From: Tropicibacter sp. R16_0
Lineage (GTDB): Bacteria > Pseudomonadota > Alphaproteobacteria > Rhodobacterales > Rhodobacteraceae
Direction: 5' to 3'
Assembly (NCBI RefSeq): GCF_017743935.1
Contig: NZ_JAGHRE010000003.1
Span: 310,001 to 374,000 of the forward strand
Length of the DNA: 64,000 nucleotides
Of the stretch, positions 28,208 through 37,962 are shown one piece after another. Made by a program: the position numbers and the translations under genes. The stretch's first letter is position 1, and every line of letters begins with the position of its first letter. Below the pieces are notes generated by a model. That model made no database searches, was not told the origin of the DNA, and saw nothing but the letters and a program-made list of their open reading frames with translations.

Positions 28208-28722
28208 TCCCGTTTGACCGTCTCGTCAGGCTCGGCCTCTTCGTCGGCCTGACGTTCGGCGCGGGCTTTCAAGGCTTCGGTCATGCCTGACACGTCGCTC
28301 AACTCTTCGACGCCATTGTCCTTGAGCATCCGTTCGGCACCGCTGGCCATGGGCGGATCACTGACCTCGGCCGAGATCGGCGCAGGGGCGGTTACGGGGG
28401 CAGGTTCAGACACCGGGCCAGGCACCGGTGTGGCAACCATGTCATCCTCGGTCGTGGCGTCTGCGCCTTCGACGTCTGTGTCACCGCTTGCAAGCACACG
28501 GCGAAACACCAGCACATTGCGCCAGTTCTGAACCGATCCGGTCAGGCCCGAGCGTTCGTCACTGGGCAGCAACTCGGCGCGCTGAAACTCCCACCCGTCG
28601 GCGCCCATCTGGTTGAGCAGCTGTTCGACGGTCAGGGCAAAACGCCCTTCGGGTGTCTTCACGCCTTTGGCTTTGGTGCCTTTGGACGGCGCAGGAACGA
28701 CTTTGTATTCGTAGCGGTGCAT
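28204..28722 (-). CDS. DUF4177-like protein with acidic tail
   Basis: A 172-aa protein. The first 80 residues ('RYEYKVVPAPSKG', 'EQLLNQMGADGWEFQRAELLP' and 'NVLVFRR') fit DUF4177, a small domain of unknown function. The rest is low-complexity, rich in Pro, Ala, Glu and Asp, with a short helical 'GVEELSDVSGMTEALKARAE' segment near the end. The ATG at 28722 is chosen because it begins the domain. The gene converges on bolA with overlapping stop codons. Confidence 0.7.
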   Translation of the reverse strand: MHRYEYKVVPAPSKGTKAKGVKTPEGRFALTVEQLLNQMGADGWEFQRAELLPSDERSGLTGSVQNWRNVLVFRRVLASGDTDVEGADATTEDDMVATPVPGPVSEPAPVTAPAPISAEVSDPPMASGAERMLKDNGVEELSDVSGMTEALKARAERQADEEAEPDETVKRD

Positions 28723-28861
28723 GGTGTTTCCCGGAACTTCGTGTCGCGGCAATCTAACAGGTTAACGCGCAGGTAAAAGACCTGTTCGCGGGGAAAGGGC
28801 TGGTCTAGGGTGACAGCAATGATCCCTTGGAACACAAAAGGGCGGGGCGACGGACGAGGAC

Positions 28862-30388
28862 ATGGCGCAAAAATCGGGGTCCATTCGAAGCGTTGTGATC
28901 GGCGCAACCCTTTTCATTCTGCAGGCCTGTACAGGCGCTCCGCTGGATCAGGACACGCCTGTCACCCAGGCGCGCTTGGTGCCACAGTCCACTCTTGTGA
29001 GTGCTGCGCACGCGCTGTCACACGGGCAGGCGGGATTTGTGCCGCTGTCGGATGGGGATCAGGCCCTTGGCGCTCGGCTCAGGCTGATCGAGGGGGCACA
29101 AGACACGCTGGATTTGCAGTATTTCCTGATGAAGCCGGACCTGGGCGGGGCCTTGATCGCGGACGCGTTGCTCCGGGCTGCTGATCGCGGGGTGCGGGTG
29201 CGGTTTCTGCTGGATGATTTCTTTACCACCGTGGACGACAGCAGCCTTGCTCTGATCGATGCGCATGACAACATCGCGGTCCGCATATACAACCCGACGG
29301 CGCGGCCCTGGCCAAAACCGGTGGGCATGGCGTTGGAGTTCTCGCGCGTGAACCGGCGTATGCACAACAAGTCTTTTACCGCTGATCAAGCCTTTGCCAT
29401 CATCGGCGGGCGCAATATTGCGGATGAGTATTTCCAGCTCAACACCAGTTCCGAATTCGCCGATTTCGACCTGCTGGTGGTTGGACCACCGGTCGCCGAG
29501 ATCGGTCAAGAGTTCGACCGGTATTGGAACGACGGTTGGGCCGTTCCCCTTAGCAGCCTCTATGATCCCGCGACTGCGCAGGAATTGCGCGAGGCCAGGG
29601 ATGAATTGACCGCAGAGCTGAAACCGGCGCGCCAAGTCTATGATGATGCGGTCGAAAATCGCTATATCCGGCAAATCGGCACGTCGGCGGTTCCGCTTTA
29701 TCGTGGGCGGGCCGAGCTGGTGGTCGATCCGCCACAAAAGCTCAAGCAGCCCGTGCGCGGTGGTCCCAGACCCCTGGCCGAGACCTTGCTGGCGCGGATG
29801 CGCGATGCCGAGCGTGAGGTTATTCTGCTGACGCCCTATTTTGTGCCCGAAGACTACGGCGCGCGACTGCTGTCTGATCTTGCGCAGCGCGGGGTGCGGG
29901 TGCGCATCGTCACCAACTCGCTGGCAGCGACCAATCATCCTTATGTACATGCCGGGTATCGCAGACATCGCGCGGACCTGCTGAAGGCGGGCGTCGAGCT
30001 TTATGAGTTGCGGGCGGATTCGCTGCAAGAACTGGGGCTGGTCCCGGCCGAGTCCGAGATCGGTGTCGTGATGCACACCAAACTTGCGGTGATCGACGAC
30101 ACGGTGTTTGTCGGCTCGCTGAACCTGGATCCTCGGTCAATCAAGCAGAACACCGAGTTGGGGCTGTTCATGGCAAGCCAAGGGTTTGCGCGTGACGTCC
30201 TAGTCGACCTGGATCAGGGGCTTGCCGACTACACCTATCGCATCGCGTTGGACGATGACGAGCGTTTGCAGTGGCGCTATGAGCAGCCCGACCTGATCAC
30301 GGTGAAGCAGCAAGAGCCGGGCGCCACGTTCTGGAAGCAACTGCTGGTGGGCATTACCGCGCTGCTGCCAGTCGAGCAGCAGCTTTAA
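28862..30388 (+). CDS. Phospholipase D-superfamily lipoprotein
   Basis: A 508-aa protein with an N-terminal helix ending in 'LQACTG', probably a lipoprotein signal (Cys23). Two complete HKD motifs define the active site: 'HNKSFTAD' with His168 and 'HTKLAVIDD' with His405, each followed by the expected 'GGRN' or 'GSLN'. The superfamily includes phospholipase D and cardiolipin synthase. Members with this lipoprotein layout act in the cell envelope, and the substrate is not determinable here. A structured region and a terminator follow. Confidence 0.88.
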   Translation: MAQKSGSIRSVVIGATLFILQACTGAPLDQDTPVTQARLVPQSTLVSAAHALSHGQAGFVPLSDGDQALGARLRLIEGAQDTLDLQYFLMKPDLGGALIADALLRAADRGVRVRFLLDDFFTTVDDSSLALIDAHDNIAVRIYNPTARPWPKPVGMALEFSRVNRRMHNKSFTADQAFAIIGGRNIADEYFQLNTSSEFADFDLLVVGPPVAEIGQEFDRYWNDGWAVPLSSLYDPATAQELREARDELTAELKPARQVYDDAVENRYIRQIGTSAVPLYRGRAELVVDPPQKLKQPVRGGPRPLAETLLARMRDAEREVILLTPYFVPEDYGARLLSDLAQRGVRVRIVTNSLAATNHPYVHAGYRRHRADLLKAGVELYELRADSLQELGLVPAESEIGVVMHTKLAVIDDTVFVGSLNLDPRSIKQNTELGLFMASQGFARDVLVDLDQGLADYTYRIALDDDERLQWRYEQPDLITVKQQEPGATFWKQLLVGITALLPVEQQL

Positions 30389-30413
30389 GGACGGTGTGTT
30401 GGGGGCTGAGAGT

Positions 30414-30493
30414 TCTGAACTTGATCAGCCACGTCAGTGAAGAGCTTTAGACTCCAAGACGCCGCTTCGGCGACTGTAGAGAACAAGTTCAGA
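30414..30493 (+). other. Long inverted repeat with inner hairpin before a terminator
   Basis: TCTGAACTTG (30414-30423) and CAAGTTCAGA (30484-30493) are perfect inverted 10-mers enclosing 60 bases. Inside them CGCCG-CTT-CGGCG (30460-30472) forms a second hairpin. The whole can fold as a multi-branched RNA and is followed within 20 bases by a terminator. It could be the 3' end of the phospholipase transcript or a small RNA. Confidence 0.4.
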
Positions 30494-30510
30494 TGTCAGC
30501 GCGCAAAGAA

Positions 30511-30537
30511 AAAGGCGGCGCAAATGCGCCGCCCTTT
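30511..30537 (+). terminator. Terminator between the phospholipase gene and gatB
   Basis: GGCGGCGCA pairs with TGCGCCGCC (30514-30522 with 30525-30533), flanked by A's upstream and CTTT downstream. It can act for both convergent transcripts. Confidence 0.75.
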
Positions 30538-30566
30538 CCAAAATTGATGCTTTATCCGAGCAGCCG

Positions 30567-32078
30567 TTACTCGCCCAGTTTCTGGGCCACCAGTTGGTTG
30601 ACCGCCTTGGGGTTGGCCTTGCCGCCGGTGGCTTTCATCACCTGACCCACGAACCAGCCCGCGAGCTTGGGGTTCACCTTGGCCTTTTCAACCTGTGCGG
30701 GGTTGGCCGCGATGATCTCGTCCAGGGCGGCCTCGATGGCGCCAGTATCGGTCACCTGTTTCATGCCGCGTGCTTCGACGATTTCCGCCGGATCGCCGCC
30801 TTCGGTATAGACGATCTCGAACAGGTCCTTGGCGATCTTGCCCGAGATGGCGTCCGAGCTGATCAGGTCGATGATGCCACCCAACTGGGCAGGGGACACG
30901 GGGCTGTCGGTGATTTCGTGGTCTTCTTTCTTCAGGCGACCAAAAAGCTCGTTGATGACCCAGTTGGCGGCCAGCTTGCCGTTGCGGCCCTTGGCCACCT
31001 CTTCGAAATAAGCCGCCGATTCCACTTCGGCCGTCAGGACCGAGGCGTCATAGTCGGTCAGGCCGAAGTCCGCGATGAAGCGCGCTTTTTTGGCGTCGGG
31101 CAGTTCCGGCAGGTTGTTCGCGATGTCATCGACCCAGGCCTGCTCAATCTCGAGCGGCAGCAGGTCAGGATCGGGGAAGTAGCGGTAGTCATGCGCTTCT
31201 TCCTTGGACCGCATCGAGCGGGTTTCGCCTTTGTCCGGGTCATACAGGCGGGTTTCCTGATCGACCGTACCACCACCCTCGACGATGGCGATCTGACGGC
31301 GGGCTTCGACCTCGATCGCTTGCTGGATGAAGCGCATCGAGTTCATGTTCTTGATTTCGCAGCGCGTACCCAGATGCGAGAAGTCCTGTGTTTCCATGTA
31401 CTTCTCATAGGCGCCGGGCAGACAGATCGACACGTTCACGTCCGCGCGCAGGTTGCCGTTCTGCATGTTGCCGTCACAGGTGCCCAGATAGCGCATGATC
31501 TGGCGCAGCTTGGCGATATAGGCAGCGGCCTCTTCGGGGCCACGGATGTCGGGGCGGCTGACGATCTCCATCAGGCAGACGCCGGTCCGGTTGAGGTCCA
31601 CGAACGACATGTTGGGATCCATGTCGTGGATGGACTTGCCCGCGTCCTGCTCCATGTGGATGCGTTCGATCCGAACCAGACGCGCGGTGCCGTCCCCCAT
31701 CTCGACCAGCACTTCGCCTTCGCCCACAATGGGGTGATAGAGCTGGGAAATTTGATAACCCTGCGGCAGGTCGGGGTAGAAATAGTTCTTGCGGTCAAAT
31801 GCCGATTTCAGGTTGATGTCGGCCTTCAGCCCCAGGCCGGTACGCACCGCCTGTTCGACGCAGTATTCGTTGATCACGGGCAGCATGCCGGGCATTGCCG
31901 CGTCCACAAACGCCACGTTCGAGTTCGGCTCGGCCCCGAATTGGGTCGACGCGCCGGAAAACAGCTTGGCGTTGGATGAAACCTGGGCGTGCACCTCCAT
32001 CCCGATCACCAGTTCCCAATCGTGTTTGGCTCCGGCGATGGTTTTGACTTTGGGTGTCTCGTAGGTCAGGTCCAGCAT
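30567..32078 (-). CDS. gatB: Aspartyl/glutamyl-tRNA amidotransferase subunit B GatB
   Basis: Kinase/transamidase subunit of GatCAB, which converts Glu-tRNA(Gln) (and Asp-tRNA(Asn)) to the amide form. It has 503 aa from the ATG at 32078. '[13 protein letters not shown]' begins the cradle domain. '[16 protein letters not shown]' is a family hallmark, and the C-terminal YqeY-like tail '[16 protein letters not shown]' is present. Its gatA/gatC partners are not in the window. An in-frame Met 7 codons upstream is less likely. Confidence 0.97.
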   Translation of the reverse strand: MLDLTYETPKVKTIAGAKHDWELVIGMEVHAQVSSNAKLFSGASTQFGAEPNSNVAFVDAAMPGMLPVINEYCVEQAVRTGLGLKADINLKSAFDRKNYFYPDLPQGYQISQLYHPIVGEGEVLVEMGDGTARLVRIERIHMEQDAGKSIHDMDPNMSFVDLNRTGVCLMEIVSRPDIRGPEEAAAYIAKLRQIMRYLGTCDGNMQNGNLRADVNVSICLPGAYEKYMETQDFSHLGTRCEIKNMNSMRFIQQAIEVEARRQIAIVEGGGTVDQETRLYDPDKGETRSMRSKEEAHDYRYFPDPDLLPLEIEQAWVDDIANNLPELPDAKKARFIADFGLTDYDASVLTAEVESAAYFEEVAKGRNGKLAANWVINELFGRLKKEDHEITDSPVSPAQLGGIIDLISSDAISGKIAKDLFEIVYTEGGDPAEIVEARGMKQVTDTGAIEAALDEIIAANPAQVEKAKVNPKLAGWFVGQVMKATGGKANPKAVNQLVAQKLGE

Positions 32079-32171
32079 GGGTGTGCCTCTTGTCCGCAAG
32101 GTATCCAGCGCGTTCTAGGGTAGGTCGGCTGGGGGGGCAAGAGGGCAAAGAGCCAGAACCGGTGTAAGTGG

Positions 32172-33446
32172 TCAGGCCTCCACCCGGGGACCGTCGGGGG
32201 TAAAGGTGACGCGCAGGCCCCGACCGATTTCGTCCCGGAACAGATGGGCGATCACGTGCAGGGCATCGGCCCGCCCCCGCGCTGCAAACCGGCTGGGCGA
32301 GGTGATGCGCGCGTTGTTGTCGAACCCGTCGGCCGCGTGGGCCCAGATCAGCGGGTGGATCTCGGTCATGTGGTCGCGGATCAACCAGCGATCATTGCTG
32401 CAGATTTGTGCGCGAACGAAATCGGCCCCTTCGTCCAGGCCCATGCCGTTGCGCAGGGCAACCGCGCAATAGGCGGCCAGCAAATTGACCATCTCTTGTT
32501 CGGGGCGGGCCTTGATGATGTCGCGCAGCCCGTCGACGAAAAACCCGACATCTACGCGGGCGCAGGCCTCTTCATCCATGGCGATGGCGTCGAAATAGAC
32601 CCAGGTGTAACCCCCGGCACCCCAGATGCCCTGCGTACGAGACGCTGTGCGACGCGCTTCCAGTTCCAATTCCTCATAGGATCCGAACCAGCGCGGCAAG
32701 AGCTGTGTCCCCATCGCCCGCATGTGGCGTTGGTTGCCCGGCGCCAGGTCGATGAGCCGTTCGTATTCATCTGCAATCCGCGCGTTCTTGATCCGGCGCC
32801 CGGCAAAAAGCGCGCAGCGGGCGGCCATCAGAAACGGGCTGGAGTGGATTTCGTCGGTGAAGGGGGCCAGCAGATCGGCGGCGCGGTCAAAATGCGCGGC
32901 GCAACGCTCGCGGTTCAGGCGTGGCACGATGGAATCCCATCCCGTTCCGCGCCAGGCCCAACCGACATCGATATGGGTCAAGGCGACCACTGCCGTCAGC
33001 ATCGCATCGCCGGGATGATCCTTGAGAACCTCTTCGAGCCCGTTGACGCCGTCCGTCAGCGATGAAGCATTTGCCGGAACATCTTCTGCCAAAGCGTGCT
33101 CAACGGCCTGGATGACATCCGAGCGGGCACCGTAGGCCAGCAGATCCGCCACCGGCGTTCCATTGGGCGCGACCTTTCGTGCGGCATCAGCCGTGGCCAT
33201 TTCGGTTGCCAGCTCGTCCCAGCGATCCTGGCGGGTCAGGAACTGCCCGCGGTTTTGCTGTTCACGGGTAAAGACCTCGCCGACCGAGCGGTTGGATACG
33301 GGAATGCTCAACCAGTCTTCGGCCCGGAAAGGTTCGCGCTTTGCTGCAATGGGAGGAGTTGTTTCAGGCGTAGTGCGTCGGTCCGAAAACAAACCTGCCA
33401 AATGGGGCAGCAGATGGCGGGAAACAAAGCGAGGACGATAAAACAT
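32172..33446 (-). CDS. Hypothetical protein, helix-rich, unknown family
   Basis: A 424-aa protein I do not recognise. It has no signal peptide or membrane segment. Hydrophobic helices spaced through residues 100-400, with blocks such as 'GLEEVLKDHPGDAMLTAVVALTHID', suggest a TPR-like helical repeat fold. The body is Trp-rich ('GWAWRGTGWDS', 'GIWGAGGYTWVYFDAIAMDEE'). The first 50 residues are basic and proline/threonine-containing and may be disordered. It lies upstream of gatB on the same strand, 93 bases away. It is probably a real gene because the frame is long and runs through to a plausible start. Confidence 0.6.
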   Translation of the reverse strand: MFYRPRFVSRHLLPHLAGLFSDRRTTPETTPPIAAKREPFRAEDWLSIPVSNRSVGEVFTREQQNRGQFLTRQDRWDELATEMATADAARKVAPNGTPVADLLAYGARSDVIQAVEHALAEDVPANASSLTDGVNGLEEVLKDHPGDAMLTAVVALTHIDVGWAWRGTGWDSIVPRLNRERCAAHFDRAADLLAPFTDEIHSSPFLMAARCALFAGRRIKNARIADEYERLIDLAPGNQRHMRAMGTQLLPRWFGSYEELELEARRTASRTQGIWGAGGYTWVYFDAIAMDEEACARVDVGFFVDGLRDIIKARPEQEMVNLLAAYCAVALRNGMGLDEGADFVRAQICSNDRWLIRDHMTEIHPLIWAHAADGFDNNARITSPSRFAARGRADALHVIAHLFRDEIGRGLRVTFTPDGPRVEA

Positions 33447-33576
33447 TACAGCTCCGAAACGGGTTCTTTGACCTTGGTCCGTTCAAGTTGACGCTAATTT
33501 GCGGCACAAACGTGTCCAAGCTGGGATGTTTCGGGACAGCTTTTTGGGAGTTGGGCGGAATTGCGTGCCACATTCC

Positions 33577-34011
33577 CTAAAGAATGGTGAAGTGATGTCG
33601 TTCCACACGCAAACCGTGTGCTTGCAGTACCTCCTCGAACACGCGGTGCGGCGGCAGGCTGTCATAGGGCAGCCGCACACGCTTGTCAGAGGTCAGATAA
33701 ATGGTGACACGGACGGAAAAGTCCCACCGGGTGTCAAAGCGCAGATAGTCGATCTCATCCAGACGCACCTCGGCCGAGCGGCGACCGCTGAACCAGGACA
33801 GGACGTGACTGTCCAATGTCAGCCCGGCCTTGGCATCGGTGGCCAGGTCCCACAGGGTCGGCAGCGTGAACAGGGCCAGCCCGGCCATGATCCACCAGGC
33901 TGCGTTGAACAGGATCACCAAGGCAATCAGACCGGCGTAGACCGCGATCAGGACCATGACCGTCCTGGGCTGCCGCTGATGTCGCTCGAATGAATAGGGC
34001 TCTGTCATCAT
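33577..34011 (-). CDS. Hypothetical two-helix membrane protein
   Basis: A 144-aa protein with two adjacent membrane segments (about residues 18-36 and 38-54) and a C-terminal soluble part ending in a beta-rich stretch ('SVRVTIYLTSDKRVRLPYDSLPP'). It resembles bacterial PH-like membrane proteins in layout, but I cannot assign the family. It overlaps the SDR gene by 4 bases (stop/start) and is probably translated with it. Confidence 0.6.
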   Translation of the reverse strand: MMTEPYSFERHQRQPRTVMVLIAVYAGLIALVILFNAAWWIMAGLALFTLPTLWDLATDAKAGLTLDSHVLSWFSGRRSAEVRLDEIDYLRFDTRWDFSVRVTIYLTSDKRVRLPYDSLPPHRVFEEVLQAHGLRVERHHFTIL

Positions 34012-34748
34012 CGCCCGCCCGAGACGTCCAGGCAGGTGCCGGTCACATATGACGCCTGATCCGACAGCAGATAGAGCACCGCATCCGCGACCTCTTGCGC
34101 TGAACCTGTTCGTTTCATCGGAACCATATGCGACAAGCGCTGCGCCCTGCCGGGCTCACCGCCCTTGGCGTGAATTTCGGTTTCGATCAGGCCGGGGCGG
34201 ATTGCGTTCACGCGGATGTCGTCGGCCGCCACTTCATCGCTCAACCCTTTGGTAAATATGTCAATTGCGGCCTTTGATGCGGCATAGTCCACATATTGGT
34301 TGGCCGACCCAAGGCGTGCCGCAGCGGAGGAGATATTGACGATGGCCCCACCGTTACCATGCGCTTGCATTCGCAGCACGGCCTCTTTCGCGATCAGGAT
34401 TGCCCCAATCACGTTGATGTCGAACATCCGCCTGAGGCGGTCGTGGGTCAGATCGGTGACCTTGGCCGTCATGTCGACGATGCCCGCATTGTTCACCAGT
34501 CCGTCGAGGCGTGGGAATGCCTCGTCCACCTGTGCAAAGATGCGCGCAATATCGTCCGGCTCCGCCACGTCGCCTTGGCACAGGATCACCTCGGCCCCGG
34601 CGGCCTGCGCGGCCTTGGCCACAGCAGCCGCGCCCGCATGATCGCTGCGATAGTTCAGCGCCAGGTCATAGCCCTGTTCTGCAGCGAGCCGCGCTGTGGC
34701 TGCACCGATCCCCGCACTAGCTCCAGTGATGAGTAGGGTCTTGCGCAT
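34008..34748 (-). CDS. Short-chain dehydrogenase/reductase (SDR)
   Basis: A 246-aa classical SDR. The cofactor loop is 'TGASAGIG' (near residues 7-14), followed by 'GLVNNAGIVDM' and the catalytic Ser-Tyr-Lys set in 'NISSAAARLGSANQYVDYAASKAA'. The C-terminal 'SYVTGTCLDVSGG' is standard. It may use NADP(H), as the residue after the second strand is basic ('NYRSDHAG'). The substrate is unknown. It overlaps the downstream membrane-protein gene. Confidence 0.88.
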   Translation of the reverse strand: MRKTLLITGASAGIGAATARLAAEQGYDLALNYRSDHAGAAAVAKAAQAAGAEVILCQGDVAEPDDIARIFAQVDEAFPRLDGLVNNAGIVDMTAKVTDLTHDRLRRMFDINVIGAILIAKEAVLRMQAHGNGGAIVNISSAAARLGSANQYVDYAASKAAIDIFTKGLSDEVAADDIRVNAIRPGLIETEIHAKGGEPGRAQRLSHMVPMKRTGSAQEVADAVLYLLSDQASYVTGTCLDVSGGR

Positions 34749-34760
34749 GGCATGTGCTCC

Positions 34761-35285
34761 TTACAGCTTGAAGGCGCGCTGAATGTCTGCCAGCGCCTCT
34801 TTCTGGCGTGTTGACAGCGCCTCGCCAGGCAAGACAGCGCCCCGGATGACGCTCAGCAGCGGTTGCAGGGCGTCAACGCCCGAGATCTTGTAGAGCTTGC
34901 GGCTGATCCGCGACAGCGCCGGGTCGGCCCCGCCACATTGCGCCACCAGCCAGCGGGACAGGGCCATCGCTTCTTGCGCCTCTTCCGCGTCCAGCTTCAG
35001 CACCTTGCGCAGTTGCAGCTGCAATGCGTCGCGCTGGTCCTGTGTGGGCAAACCGTCAAGGTCCTGAAACGCCATGGCCGTGGCCGCAATGGCAAGCTCG
35101 GCGCGTTCGATCGACTCGACCGGATGCACGTTGGTGCGATGGCGAAAGCCAAAGCGCCGGGCCGCCAGGCGGACATCATTGGCCATGTCAAAAAGATCGC
35201 CAGCCGCCTGAGCGGCGTGGCGCGCACGAATGACATACCAGGCGACAGCAGCCGCAAGGCCCACAAGCGCGATGAGAACGGGCAT
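34761..35285 (-). CDS. Hypothetical protein with N-terminal membrane anchor
   Basis: A 174-aa protein with one N-terminal hydrophobic helix (residues 2-18) and a helical soluble domain. The domain has 'TQDQRDALQLQLRKVLKLDAEEAQEAMALSRWL' and a C-terminal 'LSTRQKEALADIQRAF' reminiscent of TerB/DjlA-like helical bundles. That likeness is weak and no function is claimed. It sits between pepN and the SDR gene on the same strand, 12 bases before the SDR start. Confidence 0.55.
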   Translation of the reverse strand: MPVLIALVGLAAAVAWYVIRARHAAQAAGDLFDMANDVRLAARRFGFRHRTNVHPVESIERAELAIAATAMAFQDLDGLPTQDQRDALQLQLRKVLKLDAEEAQEAMALSRWLVAQCGGADPALSRISRKLYKISGVDALQPLLSVIRGAVLPGEALSTRQKEALADIQRAFKL

Positions 35286-35308
35286 CCAAAGAACTCCTTA
35301 ACAGATGA

Positions 35309-37861
35309 TCATGCGCCACGAATGCGGGTGATCATTTCAGTGACGTCGCGGGACAGGTCTGGTGTGTCCGCAATCCGGTCGAGCTGCGCGCCAATCAGGC
35401 TCTGGCGCCCCTGGTCATAGCGGCGCCAGGTCTGGAACGCGGAACACATGCGCGCGGTGGTTTGCGGGTTGACCGGATCAAGACGGATCAACCAATCGGC
35501 CAGCAGCTCATAGGCCGTGCCGCTGGCGTGATGGAACCCGGCGTGGTTCATCGCCAAGGCGCCAAAGACAGCACGGAAGCGGTTGGGGTTCTTCCAGTTG
35601 AAATCGGCGTGCTGGGTCAGGGTCTGGGCGACGGATGAGGTCTGCTCGGGATCGGCCAGCGAGACTTGAAGCCCGAACCATTTGTCGATCACCAGACGGT
35701 CGTCTTTCCACTGATCATAAAACGCCTGCAATTCGGCCTCGCATTTGCCCGCACGGATCAGGCAGCCAAGCGCCGACAGCTGCAGGGTCATGTTGTCGGC
35801 CTTGGCGTATTCCGTTGCCGCGAGAACTCCGCCATCGAGACGGGTGATCAGCGACAAGGCTGCACTCCCCAGGGCGCGGCGGCCGGATTGGTCCGCATCC
35901 GGCAGGTAAGCGGCAGAAACCTGTGCCTCGCCGTGCAGACGCGGCAGCAGATCCTGCATGTGCTGTGCTTGTGCCTGGCGCAGGGTTTCGGTCGCGGTCC
36001 AGATCGCTTGCGGGTCTGGCGTGGTGCCGCCGTCATGCAGCGCAGCCGCCAGTTCCGATTGCCCTGGCAGCCCCAGCATCAGCGCGCGATAGGCAGGGTC
36101 CAACGTGTCATCGCGCAGCACCGCCTGCACCCCGTCGAGATATGCGCCCGAAGGTGCCGCACCATCGGTGATCATGGCCAGCATTGTTTCGCGCGCCAGC
36201 GAGCGCCCGGCTTCCCACCGGTTAAAGGGGTCGGTGTCATGGGACAGCAAAAAGGCGCGCTGGGCGATGCTGGTGTCATGTTCCAGGATCACAGGTGCGG
36301 AAAAGCCGCGCAGGATCGAAGGGGTGGGCTTTGCGGCCAGCCCGGTGAACTTGAACGACTGCTCGGCCTCGGTCAGTTCCAGAATGCGCGTTGCGGCGAC
36401 CTCATCCCCGTTGGGTCCCAGCAGACCCACGGCGACCGGGATCACCTGCGGCTGCTTGGTGTCCTGACCGGGGGTGGGGGGCGTCGATTGCGACAGGGTC
36501 AGGGTGTAGATGCCATCGGCATAGTCATCCGAGACCGCAACGCGTGGCGTGCCCGCTTGGGAATACCACCGCTTGAACTGGCTCAGATCGCGGCCGGTGG
36601 CGTCCGTGAACACCTGCAACCAATCCTCGATCGTGGCGGCGTCGCCGTCGTGGCGGTCGAAATACAGATCAAGCGCCTTGGCGTATGCCTCATCCCCCAC
36701 CAGCGTCTTGAGCATGCCGATCAGCTCGGCGCCCTTTTCATAGACCGTGGCGGTGTAGAAGTTGTTGATCTCGACAAAGCTCTCGGGGCGCACGGGATGC
36801 GACAGCGGGCCGTTGTCCTCGGGGAACTGCCGCCCGCGCAGGTCGATCACATCGCGGATGCGTTTCACCGGCTCGCTGCGCATGTCGGCGGTGAACTGCG
36901 CGTCGCGGAACACCGTCAGCCCCTCTTTTAAACACAGCTGGAACCAGTCGCGGCAGGTGATCCGGTTGCCGGTCCAATTGTGGAAGTACTCATGCGCGAT
37001 GATCGCTTCGATCCGTTCAAAGTTGTCATCGGTCGAGGTCTCGGGCGAGGCCAGAACGCAGGAGGAGTTGAAGATGTTCAGCCCCTTGTTTTCCATCGCG
37101 CCCATATTGAAATCATCCACCGCCACGATGTTGAACACGTCCAGATCGTATTCGCGGCCATAGACGTCCTCATCCCAGGTCATCGACTTTTTCAGCGCGT
37201 CCATGCCAAAGGCGCATTTGTTCTCATCTCCGGGGCGCACCCAGATGTTCAACTCGACATCCTTGCCGGATTTGGTGGTGAAGCGGTCGGGGTGATTGAT
37301 CAGGTCCCCGGCCACCAGTGCAAAGAGGTAGGCGGGTTTTGGCCATGGGTCATGCCATTCTGCAAAGCCATCGCCCTGATCGGTGGGGTTGCCGTTCGAC
37401 AGCATCACCTTTTCCGGCCCGTTGATGCGCACGGTGAATGTGCTCATGACATCCGGGCGGTCGGGGTAATAGGTGATCTTGCGGAACCCCTCGGCCTCAC
37501 ATTGGGTGCAATACATGCCGCCCGACATATAAAGCCCCTCAAGCGCGGTGTTGCCGGCCGGGTCAATCTCAACCTCTGCTTCCCACACGAATGTCTGATC
37601 GGGCACGTTGCAGGTCAGGCCCTTGTCGGTGACATCCGGCGTGACGGGCTGACCGTCGATGCTGGCCCGGATCAGCTTCAGCTCTTCGCCATGCAAAAAG
37701 AACGTGTGGCCAGCGGCATCAGGGTTGGGGCTGAATGTGATCCGCGAGGTGACGCGCGTGGCATTTGGGGACAAGTCGAATGTCAAATGCACATCGTCGA
37801 CGGTAAATTCGAAGGGCGTGTAATCCTTGAGGTAAATGGTGGTGGGGGCAGCGTCGCGCAT
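35309..37861 (-). CDS. pepN: Aminopeptidase N (M1 family)
   Basis: Zn-dependent aminopeptidase of the long bacterial PepN type, 850 aa from the ATG at 37861. The substrate-amine motif GAMEN is at residues 254-258. Zn ligands are in 'HEYFHNW' (His290, His294) with the distal Glu about 19 residues on ('LKEGLTVFRD'). The N-terminal beta domain and the C-terminal superhelical domain fit the E. coli enzyme. It cleaves N-terminal residues in the cytoplasm during peptide turnover. The 60-residue-shorter start is preferred to the upstream in-frame Met. Confidence 0.96.
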   Translation of the reverse strand: MRDAAPTTIYLKDYTPFEFTVDDVHLTFDLSPNATRVTSRITFSPNPDAAGHTFFLHGEELKLIRASIDGQPVTPDVTDKGLTCNVPDQTFVWEAEVEIDPAGNTALEGLYMSGGMYCTQCEAEGFRKITYYPDRPDVMSTFTVRINGPEKVMLSNGNPTDQGDGFAEWHDPWPKPAYLFALVAGDLINHPDRFTTKSGKDVELNIWVRPGDENKCAFGMDALKKSMTWDEDVYGREYDLDVFNIVAVDDFNMGAMENKGLNIFNSSCVLASPETSTDDNFERIEAIIAHEYFHNWTGNRITCRDWFQLCLKEGLTVFRDAQFTADMRSEPVKRIRDVIDLRGRQFPEDNGPLSHPVRPESFVEINNFYTATVYEKGAELIGMLKTLVGDEAYAKALDLYFDRHDGDAATIEDWLQVFTDATGRDLSQFKRWYSQAGTPRVAVSDDYADGIYTLTLSQSTPPTPGQDTKQPQVIPVAVGLLGPNGDEVAATRILELTEAEQSFKFTGLAAKPTPSILRGFSAPVILEHDTSIAQRAFLLSHDTDPFNRWEAGRSLARETMLAMITDGAAPSGAYLDGVQAVLRDDTLDPAYRALMLGLPGQSELAAALHDGGTTPDPQAIWTATETLRQAQAQHMQDLLPRLHGEAQVSAAYLPDADQSGRRALGSAALSLITRLDGGVLAATEYAKADNMTLQLSALGCLIRAGKCEAELQAFYDQWKDDRLVIDKWFGLQVSLADPEQTSSVAQTLTQHADFNWKNPNRFRAVFGALAMNHAGFHHASGTAYELLADWLIRLDPVNPQTTARMCSAFQTWRRYDQGRQSLIGAQLDRIADTPDLSRDVTEMITRIRGA

Positions 37862-37962
37862 GGGTGTGGTCCTGTTGGTCCGATTTGAGGTGACGTTAGA
37901 AACATTGGCTGGGGGCTGCAAGCGGGGTTTCCCGCGCGGCTTATTCCGCTAGCTCTGCCCCT

